NCBI GenBank assembly: GCA_023053575.1
Contig: JAKZAP010000016.1
Location: forward strand, 16,448,030 to 16,512,029
Direction of reading: 5' to 3'
Source of the DNA: Branchinecta lynchi
Lineage: Eukaryota; Arthropoda; Branchiopoda; Anostraca; Branchinectidae
DNA: 64,000 nucleotides
Below, piece by piece: positions 36,780 through 47,850 of the stretch. Below the pieces are notes generated by a model, which worked only from the letters and a program-made list of their open reading frames with translations, did not search any database and was not told the DNA's origin. The position numbers and the translations under genes are program-made. Each line of letters begins with the position of its first letter. The first letter of the stretch is position 1.

Positions 36780-37620
36780 GACATGTTTTCAATCATCAAA
36801 GGATATGTTTAAGGTTGTATCAAGTGTAGTCAGCGTAAAGGCTTACCTTACACACCGAAAGCGCCTCTTGGCTCACTTCCGAAGGTAAGTCGTGAGTTGT
36901 TTGGTTTAGACCTGTTGGGTCTGTTCAATCGGTCGTACCAAGGTAACAAGTACGTGCTCGTGATTACTGATCACTTTAATAAGCAGGTGGAACCTAATCC
37001 TGACAAGTCGGCAATTTGCCCTGATCTATGGTTGCTGTGATCGAATAATCAGTGACCAAGGTAGCGAATTCATTAGTTCAGTTTTAAAGCCACTCTTGAA
37101 ATCTTGAATATTAAAGGAATCCGGACTGGAATCCTGCAAATATCCTCAATATGTATGTGAGCCGACGAGATTTTCAGATTCGGAGAAACACGGCCTACCA
37201 AGAATCAGTACAGGACACGCTTCACTTCATGACATTTTTGCGGGAACCTAGTTTCCCATCAGATGGCATTACCAACAGTCGCACATATTACGACTCGGAC
37301 GTTAACTATAAATAAGAAATGATAATGACGCAGAAGCTAGCTTTTGACATGATGGGTCAAAACATTAAAGCAGCAAATCAGAAACAGAAGAAACACTTTG
37401 ATATAAATCTGAAGTATCATCAGTTTGAAGTGGGACAGTTTGTTCTGCTTCATGTTCCACCGGAGCACGATACCAGAAGCTGGACAAAATTCGCTGGGCA
37501 GGACCTTACCGAGTGACAGCACTGCTAGAGAACAAACTCAACTACAAAATCATTCGAGTAAGCGACAACAAGAAATCAGTTGTACATCGGAATCGCCTGA
37601 AGCCTTATACAACTTATAGG
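36780..37620 (+). pseudogene. Gypsy-type integrase, broken
   Basis: KCSQRKGLPY (end of the zinc-binding part), LDLLGLFNRSYQGNKYVLVITDHF (start of the catalytic core) and RIISDQGSEFIS are readable. They are followed by 37319-37516 with QKKHFDINLKY and FEVGQFVLLH, and by NKLNYKIIRV and VVHRNRLKPY from 37513. Several shifts and gaps remove much of the core. Confidence 0.7.
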
Positions 37621-38480
37621 CTTTGGGAAGGCCAGGTTGAAGCTGAAGAGGCTATAAAAACATCGGCAAAACCATCAAGGAAAGTGCGGTTCGCCGAGCC
37701 ACCACACAAGGATGAGGAATCCGATTCATCCGACGAAGGGTCCGATTCTTCAGATGACGAAAGTGGCTACGAAGGGAGAAGGCCAAACACTCAGCAGATA
37801 CCAAGCAATACCATCTCTGCTAGACCCTCGATATTTACTGAGCCAGCCCAGACAAGCGTTCCAGCTCATTTTTTCGAAGACCCAAATTCTTCTGCCAGAG
37901 GAAATACACGCTCATATGTCATACCACCAGAAGAGGAAGAGTCGGAAGACAGTGACGAAGAATTCACAGATACAGCAGTCTCCGCTCCCAGCAAACCAAG
38001 ATATAAGATACCAAGTGAACTGCACGATGGTGACTATTCAGATCGGCCAAGCCCATTTCAGTGGACACCCGAAAGAGCAGAAAGAAGAAGATACTCAGTC
38101 ACCATCAGACTTTGATATCGAAGGCACTCCCGAATTCAAGGACCGTTTCCTTGAAAGAACAAAAGCTACACCAAGCGAACTTGCCTGGGACAACTATCTA
38201 AGCCAGAAGTACGACGACTCGATAGGAGGAGACAAAGTTTTCCAACCGAAGGAACTGCTTTTTACGCCAGAACTCTCATGTTCTACCCCTTTGGCGAAGC
38301 CAATGGAGACTGAGAGTCCATTGCGAGATCAGAACGCCGGCATTACCAAACCTTCTCTTTCCGAAGCAGTCCAAGTTCAAGTTTTTTTAATTTTACGCAA
38401 AATACAAATAGATGACACAAGCACTGTGGAGAAAAACAATTCGAACATGCAGTGCTTGTTAAAAATTTTACTATAATAAC
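37620..38480 (+). pseudogene. acidic Ser/Asp/Glu-rich tail of the Gypsy element
   Basis: The frame 37513-38115 runs from the integrase C-terminus into a low-complexity acidic region (DSSDEGSDSSDDESG and similar). Around 38080 the coding signal appears to move to the next frame (SDFDIEGTPEFKDRFLERT), open to 38476. Post-integrase tails exist in some Gypsy elements; function unknown. Confidence 0.5.
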
Positions 38481-39850
38481 AACAACTACATACCCTATAA
38501 ATCTAACAAAAATAATATAACTTAATTTATCTGACCTGTATGAAATGACCTGAATCTACCAAATAAATAAATAAAAATTTACATGTTCCCCTCTTGGTAC
38601 AAATAAACAAAAATGACAAACTGTTTGAAGTAGTAAGACATGGGCAAACTGTCTTTCCAGAATTCAGGAGAATTCTTTCCAGATTCCAGAATTCAGGAAA
38701 TCAAGTGGATCTACACCAAAACATAAGCCAAAGAGCTGACTAGCGAGAGTAGATAAATGGCTGGTAGAACCTTTGTTAGGACCAGTCGATTGGGAGACGG
38801 CTGATGAAAAGAGAAAACGCAAAGAAGAAAAGCCGAGCAAGAGCCAAAGCTCAAAAAAAAGTACCGGTTCAGGCCCCGCGTCAAATCTGGCGCCTCAGAC
38901 AAGTAGAGCTGATGAAGAGCTATTGCGGAGGAGAAGCCCTCCGATCAATTTCAACAGGATCTAGTGACTCAAAAATCAATCTTGTCTGGAACGAATAAGA
39001 AAGGTGAAGCTCCTGAACAGAGAACAGCTAGCTCCACCGCCATTGAGGAGACATTAGCTGCGTTCGTTGCACTCCGGGCTGTCTCTGGTGTTTGGTCACC
39101 AGTGTCCGGTTCTTCCCTTAAAACGCGTTCTTTTGGTACACCTGTGAGTTGATGAAAACCGGTTAACTTCTCGCTGCAGCAGGGCTCACGAGCAGGTTCT
39201 GGTTAGTCCGCACCGGTGAGATAAAACCGGACACTGGTTAGTGCAAAAACGGGTTATAAGACTGGTGAGAAGTCACCGGTGGATGCAAGAACGGCTTATA
39301 AGAAAAACCGGAGACACACTGGTGAGAACTCCCGTGACAAAGAACGCAGCTATTAGATGGTCAACGGCCAGATGTTATACCGACCCCACAGCAAGAGGCA
39401 ATGGGAAACCCAAAAAAGGAAAGTGGGGTCTACTTCAGAATCAGTTGGCTCAGACCAGCCATCAGAACCACTGACGACCGAAATCCCTACGCAGCAGGCC
39501 ATAGGGGAACCGTCAGTCGATATTTTTGCCCTGTAGAAGCAATCCGCGGGAGATCAAATAGTCTACCTCGGTCAAGTGGCTTGGCAGCCAATCGGTTGGT
39601 AAGGAAAAGTCACATAGAACAATGTTTGCACCAATAAATTTGACCAAACCACATCGAGCAAAAGGGGTAGGCTAGATTTATATGCTACGAAAGCAGCAGA
39701 ACAAGCATCAAAGAAAGCAAAACAGGAGGAGTACAAACTGTATCTTGAGTCGCTCTCAAGTAGACAGTCGAGACCATTGGAAACTGGAAGGTGGGGCACA
39801 AAGTTCAATGCGTCAAGTGAATGACAGCGTCAAGAACTATCGTTCACCTG
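38480..39850. other. repeat-like region, no gene assigned
   Basis: Overlapping short plus-strand frames (38773-38964, 38804-38998, 38964-39152), Lys/Ser-rich, with no recognisable family. ACCAGTGTCCGGTT at about 39098 and AACCGGACACTGGT at about 39225 form an inverted pair within ACCGG-rich sequence. GAACTCCCGTGACAAAGAA recurs at about 42200. Confidence 0.35.
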
Positions 39851-40910
39851 AACGCCCTTGATTGCACACACCCAATTTTTGTTTTACCCTACCCTGTTCC
39901 CTAGTGATCGAGGTAAGGAGTTGTATCGTTGACATCACGATTCTCCTCCCTAAATACTAGTAAAGAACTAATAACTTGTGCTTTAAGAGAATGTACTCCT
40001 GAATGGGAAGCAAGTGGAACACCAAATAACAGGAAGTTTGGCCAAGTTTCATTCGAGTAAATGCTAATAGATAGCGAGGGGTGAGTTTGGTCACCCCTGG
40101 GCGGGAAGAAGTACCCGCCAGGATAATCAAATTCTTCATTTGAGAAAATGCTTCAAGAAAGCGGGGGGGGGGGGGGGGGGGGGGGGTGAGTTTTTGTCAC
40201 CTCCGGATGGGAAGAAGTACCCGCCAAGATTGACAGATTTGGATTAATCTGTTTTTTATTTTACAGGTAATGTGTCTCTCTGAACTGACTGGTAACTTCT
40301 GACCAAGGACTATTAAGGAGGAAATAAAGTTGTCCTAAGAGAAAGTTTAAACAGCAGAAACTGCATTATAAATTTTAAGACAAAGGATTTGATTAGAAGG
40401 ATTTTATTACTGCTAGTGCAGAAAGAGATTTTGCTATAAGGGAAAGCTGGAATGGTTTAAAAAGGATTAAACTAAAATGGGTCGACAGCTGGTTTCCCGT
40501 GAAAATAAGTAAATACGCAGCTTTGGGTTTCTGTCCGAGTTACAATTCGGTCGAGTAAGAGAGACACCAACGACGAATTCGTCATACCAGAAATGCCGAC
40601 CCAGTATCTTCAGCACAGGGATGTGTGATAGCTGTTCTAGCAGCTAACGTTCCAGAAGATGAATTTCAAGCAAGGCTGACTACAAGCTTTGTCACAAGAA
40701 GAGGGAAAAAGGTTCTCTAGCCCAAGAAGAGGCTCACCAGAAGAGAACACGAGCAGACATAGCAACTGAAAAAGAAGAAGAAAACCGAAAAAGACAACGG
40801 AAGAAGCTATACGAAATGTCGGAATAAGAGGCGACCGTTGATCGCAGGAAGATGGCACAGGGCCATCACGAGATAGCTGGGACCCGGATGATGAGTCCCA
40901 AAAGAAGTCA
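39851..40910. other. no recognised gene; long G run
   Basis: Intergenic sequence. A run of 24 G lies at 40163-40186, bracketed by two similar phrases (GGTGAGTTTGGTCACC at about 40080 and GGTGAGTTTTTGTCACC at about 40186). Confidence 0.45.
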
Positions 40911-41315
40911 ATAGTTGCGTTTTCGCAGATACCATGGTATCTGATACCACGGCCTAAAGTTGTTTTTGTAGTTATCGTGGTATCTGATACCACGGTCAAA
41001 AGACGTTTTTGCAGTTAGCGTGGTATCTGATATTCAGATACTACGGTACGACCGTGGTAACTGGTCGGGGTATCTGAATAGTCATCTCTCTTTCAGTAAA
41101 TTTTGTCAGATTGGTGAGAAAGAAGTTTAGCACTTAGCTATGTTACTGAATAGCAGTTTTTCTTTTGGGATGACTCGAAAAACCGCAATTTCGGCAATAG
41201 TCGTTTTTGCAGAGTATCGCATATCAGATACCACGATGACTGCAAAGACGACTAATTATAGATCCAGTTACCGTGGTAACAGATACCATGATATCTGCAA
41301 AAACGCAACTAATAG
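40911..41315. repeat. palindromic array, GTGGTATCTGATACCAC family, locus 2
   Basis: The ends AGTTGCGTTTTCGCAGATACC and GATATCTGCAAAAACGCAACT are inverted copies, and the interior repeats the 17-bp palindrome. The middle shares TCTTTTGGGATGACT with locus 1 (inverted there as CATCCCAAAGG). Confidence 0.7.
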
Positions 41316-41775
41316 CTTAAAAAAGCGAAAGACATTGCCGTATGCGTAAGTCTGACCTTACCGTATTCAGAAACATTCAATCAACCGCAAAAGTGACCAG
41401 AGTGACCCTCGGAACAGGATAGGAAATCCTTATGTGGTAACATTAGTCGAAAGACAATTTGCCTAGAAGATTGGCAAGTAATAGTTAGTGATTTGGGAAC
41501 TTAAAGCAGTTGTTTACATACTTTATTTACAAGCTAATGTTGTTTTTAGGATTTAGGCTTTGGAGTTTAGGAGTTCAAATTATAACTAAAGTTGGTTGCC
41601 TCAGTAATAAGTAAAGATAACAGGATTCTAACAGGATTGAGTTGCAAGTGTTAGGTCTATAGTTTACTATGAACATCGCACGTACTTGAGACGGTAATTT
41701 AAAAGTGCCTGTATAGACTAGGATAGGTTTTATTTGCAGAGATATGATTTTCCAGTTGAAAGTTGTCATAATCAT

Positions 41776-41960
41776 AAGTGTATTTAAAAGCCCAGGGGCC
41801 ATATACATAAGACAACAATAATACACATTACAAAAGAAGACAACAATAATATTGTCCTACGGCTATGAAGCCTCACTACTCAGCTTAATCGCTCTTAGCT
41901 TCAGCGCTCCGTCGATAAATTCGCACACCTTTTTTTATAACCCTTTCCGACGTGCTATTC
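41776..41960 (-). mobile_element. LINE/SINE 3' end, minus strand, second copy
   Basis: On the minus strand GGCCCCTGGGCTTTTAAATACAC is the end of the copy, followed by TTATGATTATG. It matches 34119-34330 over its length. Confidence 0.6.
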
Positions 41961-42244
41961 ATATATGCGCTATTCTTTTCCAAGTGAGAAAGGAAAGTGC
42001 ACACTCAACGTCCAAAATTCTGATTTCAGTAACGATAAGCAGGAATTAACCATTAAAGAACCTACGAAGTAAACTTTCTATAAGTAAATTGGGTAGACCT
42101 GACACTGCTGAGAAAAATGCCACTATCAAAGATATATCCATACACTGGAAGTTGTCGGCCTAAGGCTGAAAAACCGGACAAACCGACGACCACCGGTTAG
42201 AACTCCCGTGACAAAGAACCCAGCTAGTAAAGGTTTCCTTGTAC

Positions 42245-42965
42245 CTATCTTAACACGCCCAAGAGGGACAGCCATTTCTTCAGCTCGTTCTAGACACCAT
42301 CAAATCTGATTGAAATAAGAGTTGATGTCGAGACGGGCTGACTGATGGGGTGTCAGGGTCTGGAGCACATGGAAGGGTATTGTTATCGTAGATAGAACCG
42401 TAGTGAGGTACTGCAAAAAAAAATCCTTCTCGCACCTGTCCCAGTTGAGCTTTTCACACCAGTGATAGTGCGAACACACGGTCAGGATTCGTAGCTCCCG
42501 GACTGGAATTCCTCCCCGGATTTTCAGCACCATCATCACTTCCATATGGAAAAGTTCGAAATTTTTGTCAATGTGATGATGAAAGTGCAGGAATTCCGGC
42601 CGGGAAATCCCGATCGTGTATTCGCACTATGAAGGGGAGTGTTATTCTGGTGGAGAGCAACGAGTTTTTACCTGAAGCTGCAGGAGATGGACAAGTATAG
42701 TCATCATCAACATTTTCATTATCCCTATGGATAAGGTCATCAACTGGATAATCTGACGAAGTGACTATGCGGTCAATGTTTGACGTTGCACCGCCGCTGT
42801 TGTGGATACAGGTTTAGTCAAGGTCTTTGAGTGACATTAGGTATCCATCAGGTAGACTATCGAATAACAGCGTTGATCTAGGCGATGTTTCCAGAATATT
42901 GCAGTTCAGATCACCTTCCAAGATCCATGGAATTTGTTGATTCGAGATGATTTTCAGAACCGTCT
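42245..42965 (-). pseudogene. LINE endonuclease and linker fragment
   Basis: Minus-strand frames read PWILEGDLNCNILE (GDLN, the GDFN box of AP-type endonucleases), then SGGATSNIDRIVTS (the S-x-ID-RI box). Further on, CEKDFFLQYLTTVLSTITIPFHVLQ is the linker that follows the endonuclease in LINEs. In-frame stops and shifts make it dead. Confidence 0.55.
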
Positions 42966-43029
42966 GGAGTTATCTGCAAGCATTGGCAAAGACATTGAAG
43001 AAATGCGAGTTGCGTCGATTGCAAGGTAT

Positions 43030-43056
43030 ATATCGATATATATATCACTATAGACA
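43030..43056. repeat. short (AT)-rich microsatellite
   Basis: TATCGATATATATATCACTATA, next to the palindromic array. Confidence 0.4.
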
Positions 43057-43057
43057 T

Positions 43058-43318
43058 TAGTTGCGTTTTTTCAGACACCAAGGTATCTGATACCACGGTC
43101 TAAAGTCGTTTTCCCGGATATCGTGGTATCTATGATACCACAGTTAAAAGGCGTTTTTGCAATTATCGTGGTATCTGGCCAGTATCGTGGTATCTGATAA
43201 CCAGATACCACGGTCCGACCGTCGTAACTGGTCGTCAATCTGGAAAGTCATCTCACTTACATCAAATTTTGTAACATTGATGAAAAAGAAGTTTGGTGCT
43301 TAGTGATGTGACTGAGTA
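43058..43318. repeat. palindromic array, GTGGTATCTGATACCAC family, locus 3
   Basis: It begins TTAGTTGCGTTTTTTCAG like locus 2, has several GTGGTATCTGATACCAC-type units, and is cut off at about 43318 where the dispersed repeat begins. Confidence 0.7.
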
Positions 43319-43620
43319 TCATTTTTATGGCACTTGAGCTAGTGCCATATAGCGATCGTAATGTCTGTCGGTCTGTCGGTCTGTCCGCATTTTGCTAGTT
43401 TGGGCACTTCCACATGACCTAGGACGATAAAACTTGGCACGCATATCAGGGACCCAACCGGATTAACTTGGAAATAATCACTTCCCCGATCCGACCATCA
43501 ATAGGGGAGTGGCAACATGGGGAATCCGGAAATTAGTAAGATTCATAACTTTGGAACGGATAATCGGGCGCGCATTAAACTTGACAGGTATCAATAACAA
43601 ATGTCTCGGATGTTCATTGT
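43318..43620 (+). repeat. dispersed repeat (GGCACTT... GTCGGTC family)
   Basis: ATGGCACTTGAGCTAGTGCC, a small hairpin at the edge, then GTCTGTCGGTCTGTCGG, TTTTGCTAGTTTGGGCAC and ATCACTTCCCCGATCCGACC. Same order as the 25.8-kb copy. Confidence 0.7.
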
Positions 43621-45590
43621 CAAATTCGGATCGGACCCGATAACTGGGAGGGGGACACCCGAAATCTCTTGAAATGCATTTCCCAATAGATTAGATGGTC
43701 AGAAGTAGAGATGTCGCCAGTAACAAATGTGGCTAATCGTCCAGAAGGTCTACACTCGATTTTGGGCGCATCACGAAGGAAAGTGAAGTGATTTTGCGAT
43801 CGTTGGAGAAAATGTAGGTTCGTGTTGGTCAATAGGTGCTCATGTAGAAAGATTTTTGACAGTGCACCGAACTTGTTTTCGCGTATGGTGCAACCACCTG
43901 CCACACCGCCACCAGCAGAGTGGGTTTTCCAGTTCACTTTGGGATTCTTCCAGGGTTTCTGAGGGCCCGCTTCGACAATCAGGACATATACTCCCCCCCC
44001 CCCCCCAGAAAGGATGTATCTGCCTAAAATAAGCCTATTTTTTTGAAAAAAAGAGCTATCCTTGAAGCTAGGATATGCCAATTGCCTTTTGAATATGCAC
44101 ATATTCTCACTTGTGTCAGGGAGCAAACTGTGTAGCCCTGGAAATACCTGGAATTCGCGGACTGTGGAGATGCAATCAAAGTAATCGCTCCCGGTAAGTC
44201 ATCTCTTCTGCCTTGTCCAAACCAGGAGACTCGACGCTTCTTGACTAATGAGGCTGTGTAAAGTTTGCGTCACGATTACGTTGTTACTAAGGTGGTCTTG
44301 GCACAGTCGCTGCCTTAAATTCACGGTGGAATACAAATGATCAGCAGATAGGATTAAAATACGAAAATTTTGTCAAGGATCAAATTTGACCTAAACAGGT
44401 TTGTAAACCTGACGAATAGGCTGCTTCGCTGCTTGTATATCCCACGAATAGTCGATTTTATCTGTTTATAAAACTTTTCAGACTCTTAATTTGTGTAATT
44501 TCAAACATTTGGAATCTGAGTTTGCCTCGGAGTTTACAGCTAAGAATAGAGTCGTCTGTTTTCTGTCATTCATGATTTTACGGAAAAGAGAAACCCGTCC
44601 TCTGTGGAACTAAAATTGAGATTTGAAACTGTGAATTTAGTCTTATTGGAACTCGGGCAATATTCTTCAACTCATTCCCGAAAATGAAAATCCCTCTATA
44701 GTGTCAAAGTTATTTCAAGATAAAGACAAGAACAATGGTTCCAATGGTATCTTGATTTTCTTTTGACTTACTTCTCCTGACGGCAGGGGCGTCACTAGCC
44801 TTTGGGGTGGGGGTGCCCAGTTTGTGCAGACGGAATACAAAATTTGCCGACAACACATTTAAATTTCCCGCCAACACATAATAGAGCAAGTGTAAAACGA
44901 ATTGTAATGAATTAGTTGAGATTATTCCTTTAATACAAATTCATATATTCAAATTTACATATTCGGCTTTTCATTTCAGCTTTTGCTAAAAAGGGAATCT
45001 CCAAGCGTATGTGCCCAGAAAAATTTAAACTAAGCGCCGCATGCACATTTTTTTTTATCTGCTTTCTTTCTGGAACATTTGTTACACCCATTAATAATAA
45101 TAATAATAATAATAATCTGTATAAGAATGTGTTTGAAACCCCCAAGAATTTCCACGACGCCCAAATAAGTTCCAACGCCAAAAAATGAAACAGCGTTCTT
45201 CCAAACAGGAAACGAAAATTCGCGAAATATACGAAATTCGCCGCATGCAAAAATGTGTGTAAACTAACCATTCCAGTTGAGCTTATTCCTGTAATTTAAT
45301 GTGAATTCGTATATCCAAATTGGCATATTTGGCTTTTCAATTCTGCTCTTTTCAATTCAGTTAAACTAGAAAAAGATGCTTTTGTCCCGATAAATTTGAT
45401 TAGTAGCCTACCGACCATACAAGCTCAAAATTGTAATGTGATTCAGTCCCCCAAGAATTTGAAGCCTAAGACGCCAACTAAATGAAACACCGTGAAAATA
45501 CTAGGAGATGAGCCGCAGGCGCAATTTTGTGGAAACGCTGATCAGCAGAGCGCCTTTTTGCAATTAACTAGTCTGCAGAATTTGGATTCT
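43621..45590. other. no assigned gene; low-confidence retroelement debris
   Basis: The minus frame 43620-44126 (168 codons) includes NTNLHFLQRSQN and ISTSDHLIYWEMHF, faintly like the end of a LINE endonuclease, but a C-run and Gly-rich part argue against a real protein. (TAA)n lies at 45091-45116. Confidence 0.3.
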
Positions 45591-47410
45591 TAGGTGTATA
45601 ACCAAAACCCGATTAACCGACGAAACTTAAACTTTCGGTCTTAGCCTAACAAGTCATTTGATTTCTTGTGTGCAGAAAAATCTCGGTTTGCAAACAAGAC
45701 ATAAACTTTCGGGCTTGGCCTGACAAAAGCTTATAGAATTCGATTTATTACTTGTAAGGATATCCCAATCTGCCGACGAGACAAACTTTCCGTATGCGCC
45801 ACATAAATGTTTGCAGAAACTGATTCTTACCCATAAGAAGAACCTGATGTGCCTGCATGAATACCATAGCCGGACAAAAGCCTTCAGAATTCGATTTCTT
45901 CTTTGTTTGGCCAGAAAAGACTGGAAAGAACTTACTTTTTACGTACATTCAGAAGCCGATATGCGGACACAACTTAAAACTTTCGGGTTGCGCCTGATAA
46001 ACATTTAAAGAATTTCTTAGACAGAACCTGATGGGCCGTGGAGAATACCGACGTCCTAAAAAACCATACAACATCTGATTTCTTCTGTGTTTTGCCCAAC
46101 AAGACTGTACAGAACTTAATATGTTCCGTGTATAAATAACGATAGATGCCGAAGAGACTTGAGCTTCCCGGGTGCGCCCGATAGATATTTTCAGATTTTG
46201 ATTTCTTACGTATAACAAGACCAAAGGTTTCGATGGGATCCCAAAAAGTCAAAGTCTGATCCAGACAACTGGGTTTTGTCTTAGCCACATCCAGTCATCA
46301 CCAGACTCCTTGAACATTTTTACAATTAAAATTCAGAAACAGATTAAGGCCAAATAGCTATGGATATGGATTCAGCATGTGTGTTTACCCCTAGAAGTCA
46401 TATGTGTTGACGAAAACTTCCTGCCGCTTCTGCCAATTTCCCGGTTTCGGCCGAGCTCCAGAACTACTTGTCCGGCGAAAAAAGAAAGCTCAAAAATGAA
46501 CTCAGGGTATCTTCTTTCCCCAATAATGAACATCTAATCAACTCCAAATAAAAATTTATCTTATCACAAATTTTCCGACTCCAGCCGGAGTCCAGTCGAA
46601 CTATGTCCGGGTAAAATATAATTGTCACACATGGATTCAGCATCCCTTCTTACCCCTAAATCGCTTAACTAATCAACTAGAAGTTTTCCGGTTTTGGCCG
46701 GATTCCGGACGAACCACATGTCCGGGTAGAAAATGTTTTCACTTAAGTGTTCAGCATGTCCTCTTGCCCTAAATCAAACATCTAATCAACTCCAAATAAA
46801 ACTTTTAATTTTGACAAACTTTCCGGTTTGGGCCGGATTCCGGGCCAACTACTTGTCCGTCAAGAAAATGGTTTTCACCATCCTCTTCAGCATGTATTCC
46901 TACCCCTAAATCGAACATCTAATCAACTTCAAATAAAACTTTTGTTCTAACAAGCTTTCCCGTTTTGTCCGGACTCCGGGCGAACTACTTGTTCGATGAC
47001 AAAATGGTTTGCACCATCGTGTTCAGCATGTTTTCTTACCCCATAATCGACTATCACATTAGCTGTTCCAAAATATTTTGTTTGCCCCTTAATTTGAACC
47101 CGCTCCCCCACCCCTAAATGTTGGGCTACAAATCCCATCTACGAACTTGACTGGTCCGACGACCCAACGAATCCGCACACCAAGTTTCATCAAAATATCT
47201 CATTCCCTTCGAGAGTTATCGTGCTTACAGACGGACGGACAGACGGACAACTTTTGCGATGTCACAGGCATCCCTCCATTTAAATTTTGGGATCCCAAAA
47301 AGAACTTGACGTGCCGACGAGTCACGAACGCCCAACAAATCATACAAAATTGTATTTCCTCTGTTTTTACCTTTTTATACAAAGAACCCGATGTTCCAGC
47401 ACGAGCTTGG
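45590..47410 (-). repeat. about 190-bp degenerate tandem array, interrupted
   Basis: Blocks AACTTTCGGNYTGCGCC, then GATTTCTT and AGAACCTGATGTGCC recur about 190 bp apart (near 45785, 45975, 46165). Similar phrases (AGAACCCGATGTTCC) reappear at about 47385 on the far side of the GGGATCCC element at 46209-47296. Confidence 0.55.
46209..47296 (-). mobile_element. GGGATCCC-edged composite element, minus copy
   Basis: Reverse order: AAGACCAAAGGTTTCGATGG, GGGATCCCAAAAAG, GACTCCTTGAACATTTTTAC, then 137-bp-type units (TTTCCGGTTTGGGCCGGATT), then TCATTCCCTTCGAGAG, ACGGACGGACAGACGG and GGGATCCC. Confidence 0.7.
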
Positions 47411-47429
47411 CAGGTAGGTATGGTTGTAT

Positions 47430-47850
47430 TCTGAAGAGCTGGATGTACTATCGTAAGTTGTGCCGTGCAATTTGTCGGGAAATAATGTTTGTGGAGTTGC
47501 CTACAGTATTTCTCGTTGCTGAGGAAATCAAACTTTCTGAAGCCTTCTATATGCTAAGGCATTTCGTTTGGAACACCTTTACGGTCTTGAGAGCTGTGGT
47601 TGTAGTAGAACAAGTCTCTGATCCATAAACAATAACAGATTCAACCAGGGCGTTGAAGATTCGCAGCTTCTTGTTCCCATTAATACTTGATTTCGGCCAA
47701 TGGTGAAGATTTGAAGTCCTACTGGCGATGCCTTGGCTATTGCTGCTTGTAGTTCAGGAAGAAGCAGCAGTCGGCATAATGAAAGAGCCGAAGTACGTGA
47801 ACTGCTGAATCACGTCGACAGTAGATGTTTTGGTGCAGCCCGTATGGAAA
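47430..47850 (-). pseudogene. LINE reverse transcriptase, C-terminal fragment
   Basis: Minus strand: VIQQFTYFGSFI, then KKLRIFNALVESVIVYGSETC and KVFQTKCLS, the thumb-side blocks (FTYLGS, YGSETW) of many LINEs, with stops. It continues the fragment at 49260-49565 across the inserted 47838-49256 element. Confidence 0.65.

Larger units (their letters stand above)
34936..38480 (+). mobile_element. Gypsy-type LTR retrotransposon remnant (pol region plus acidic tail)
   Basis: In order: N-terminal part of RT, RT, RNase H, integrase and integrase C-terminal region, then a Ser/Asp/Glu-rich tail. Stops and frameshifts interrupt it many times, so it is dead. No gag with a CCHC knuckle, no protease motif and no convincing long terminal repeats were found. 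The similar 190-bp sequences at 34119 and 41776 are LINE tails, not LTRs. Confidence 0.75.

Noticed and set aside
38773..39152. Lys/Ser-rich frames as gag or another gene
   Set aside because: Three overlapping short frames compete, with no zinc knuckle or other gag mark.
34119..41960. The two similar 190-bp segments as LTRs of the Gypsy element
   Set aside because: They end in a GGGCTTTTAAATACAC plus (TTA)n tail on the minus strand, like the LINE tail at 26.7 kb, and do not sit at element borders.
43620..44126. 168-codon minus frame as a gene
   Set aside because: Part is translated poly-C and part a dispersed repeat; only faint LINE endonuclease resemblance, no start context or splice support.
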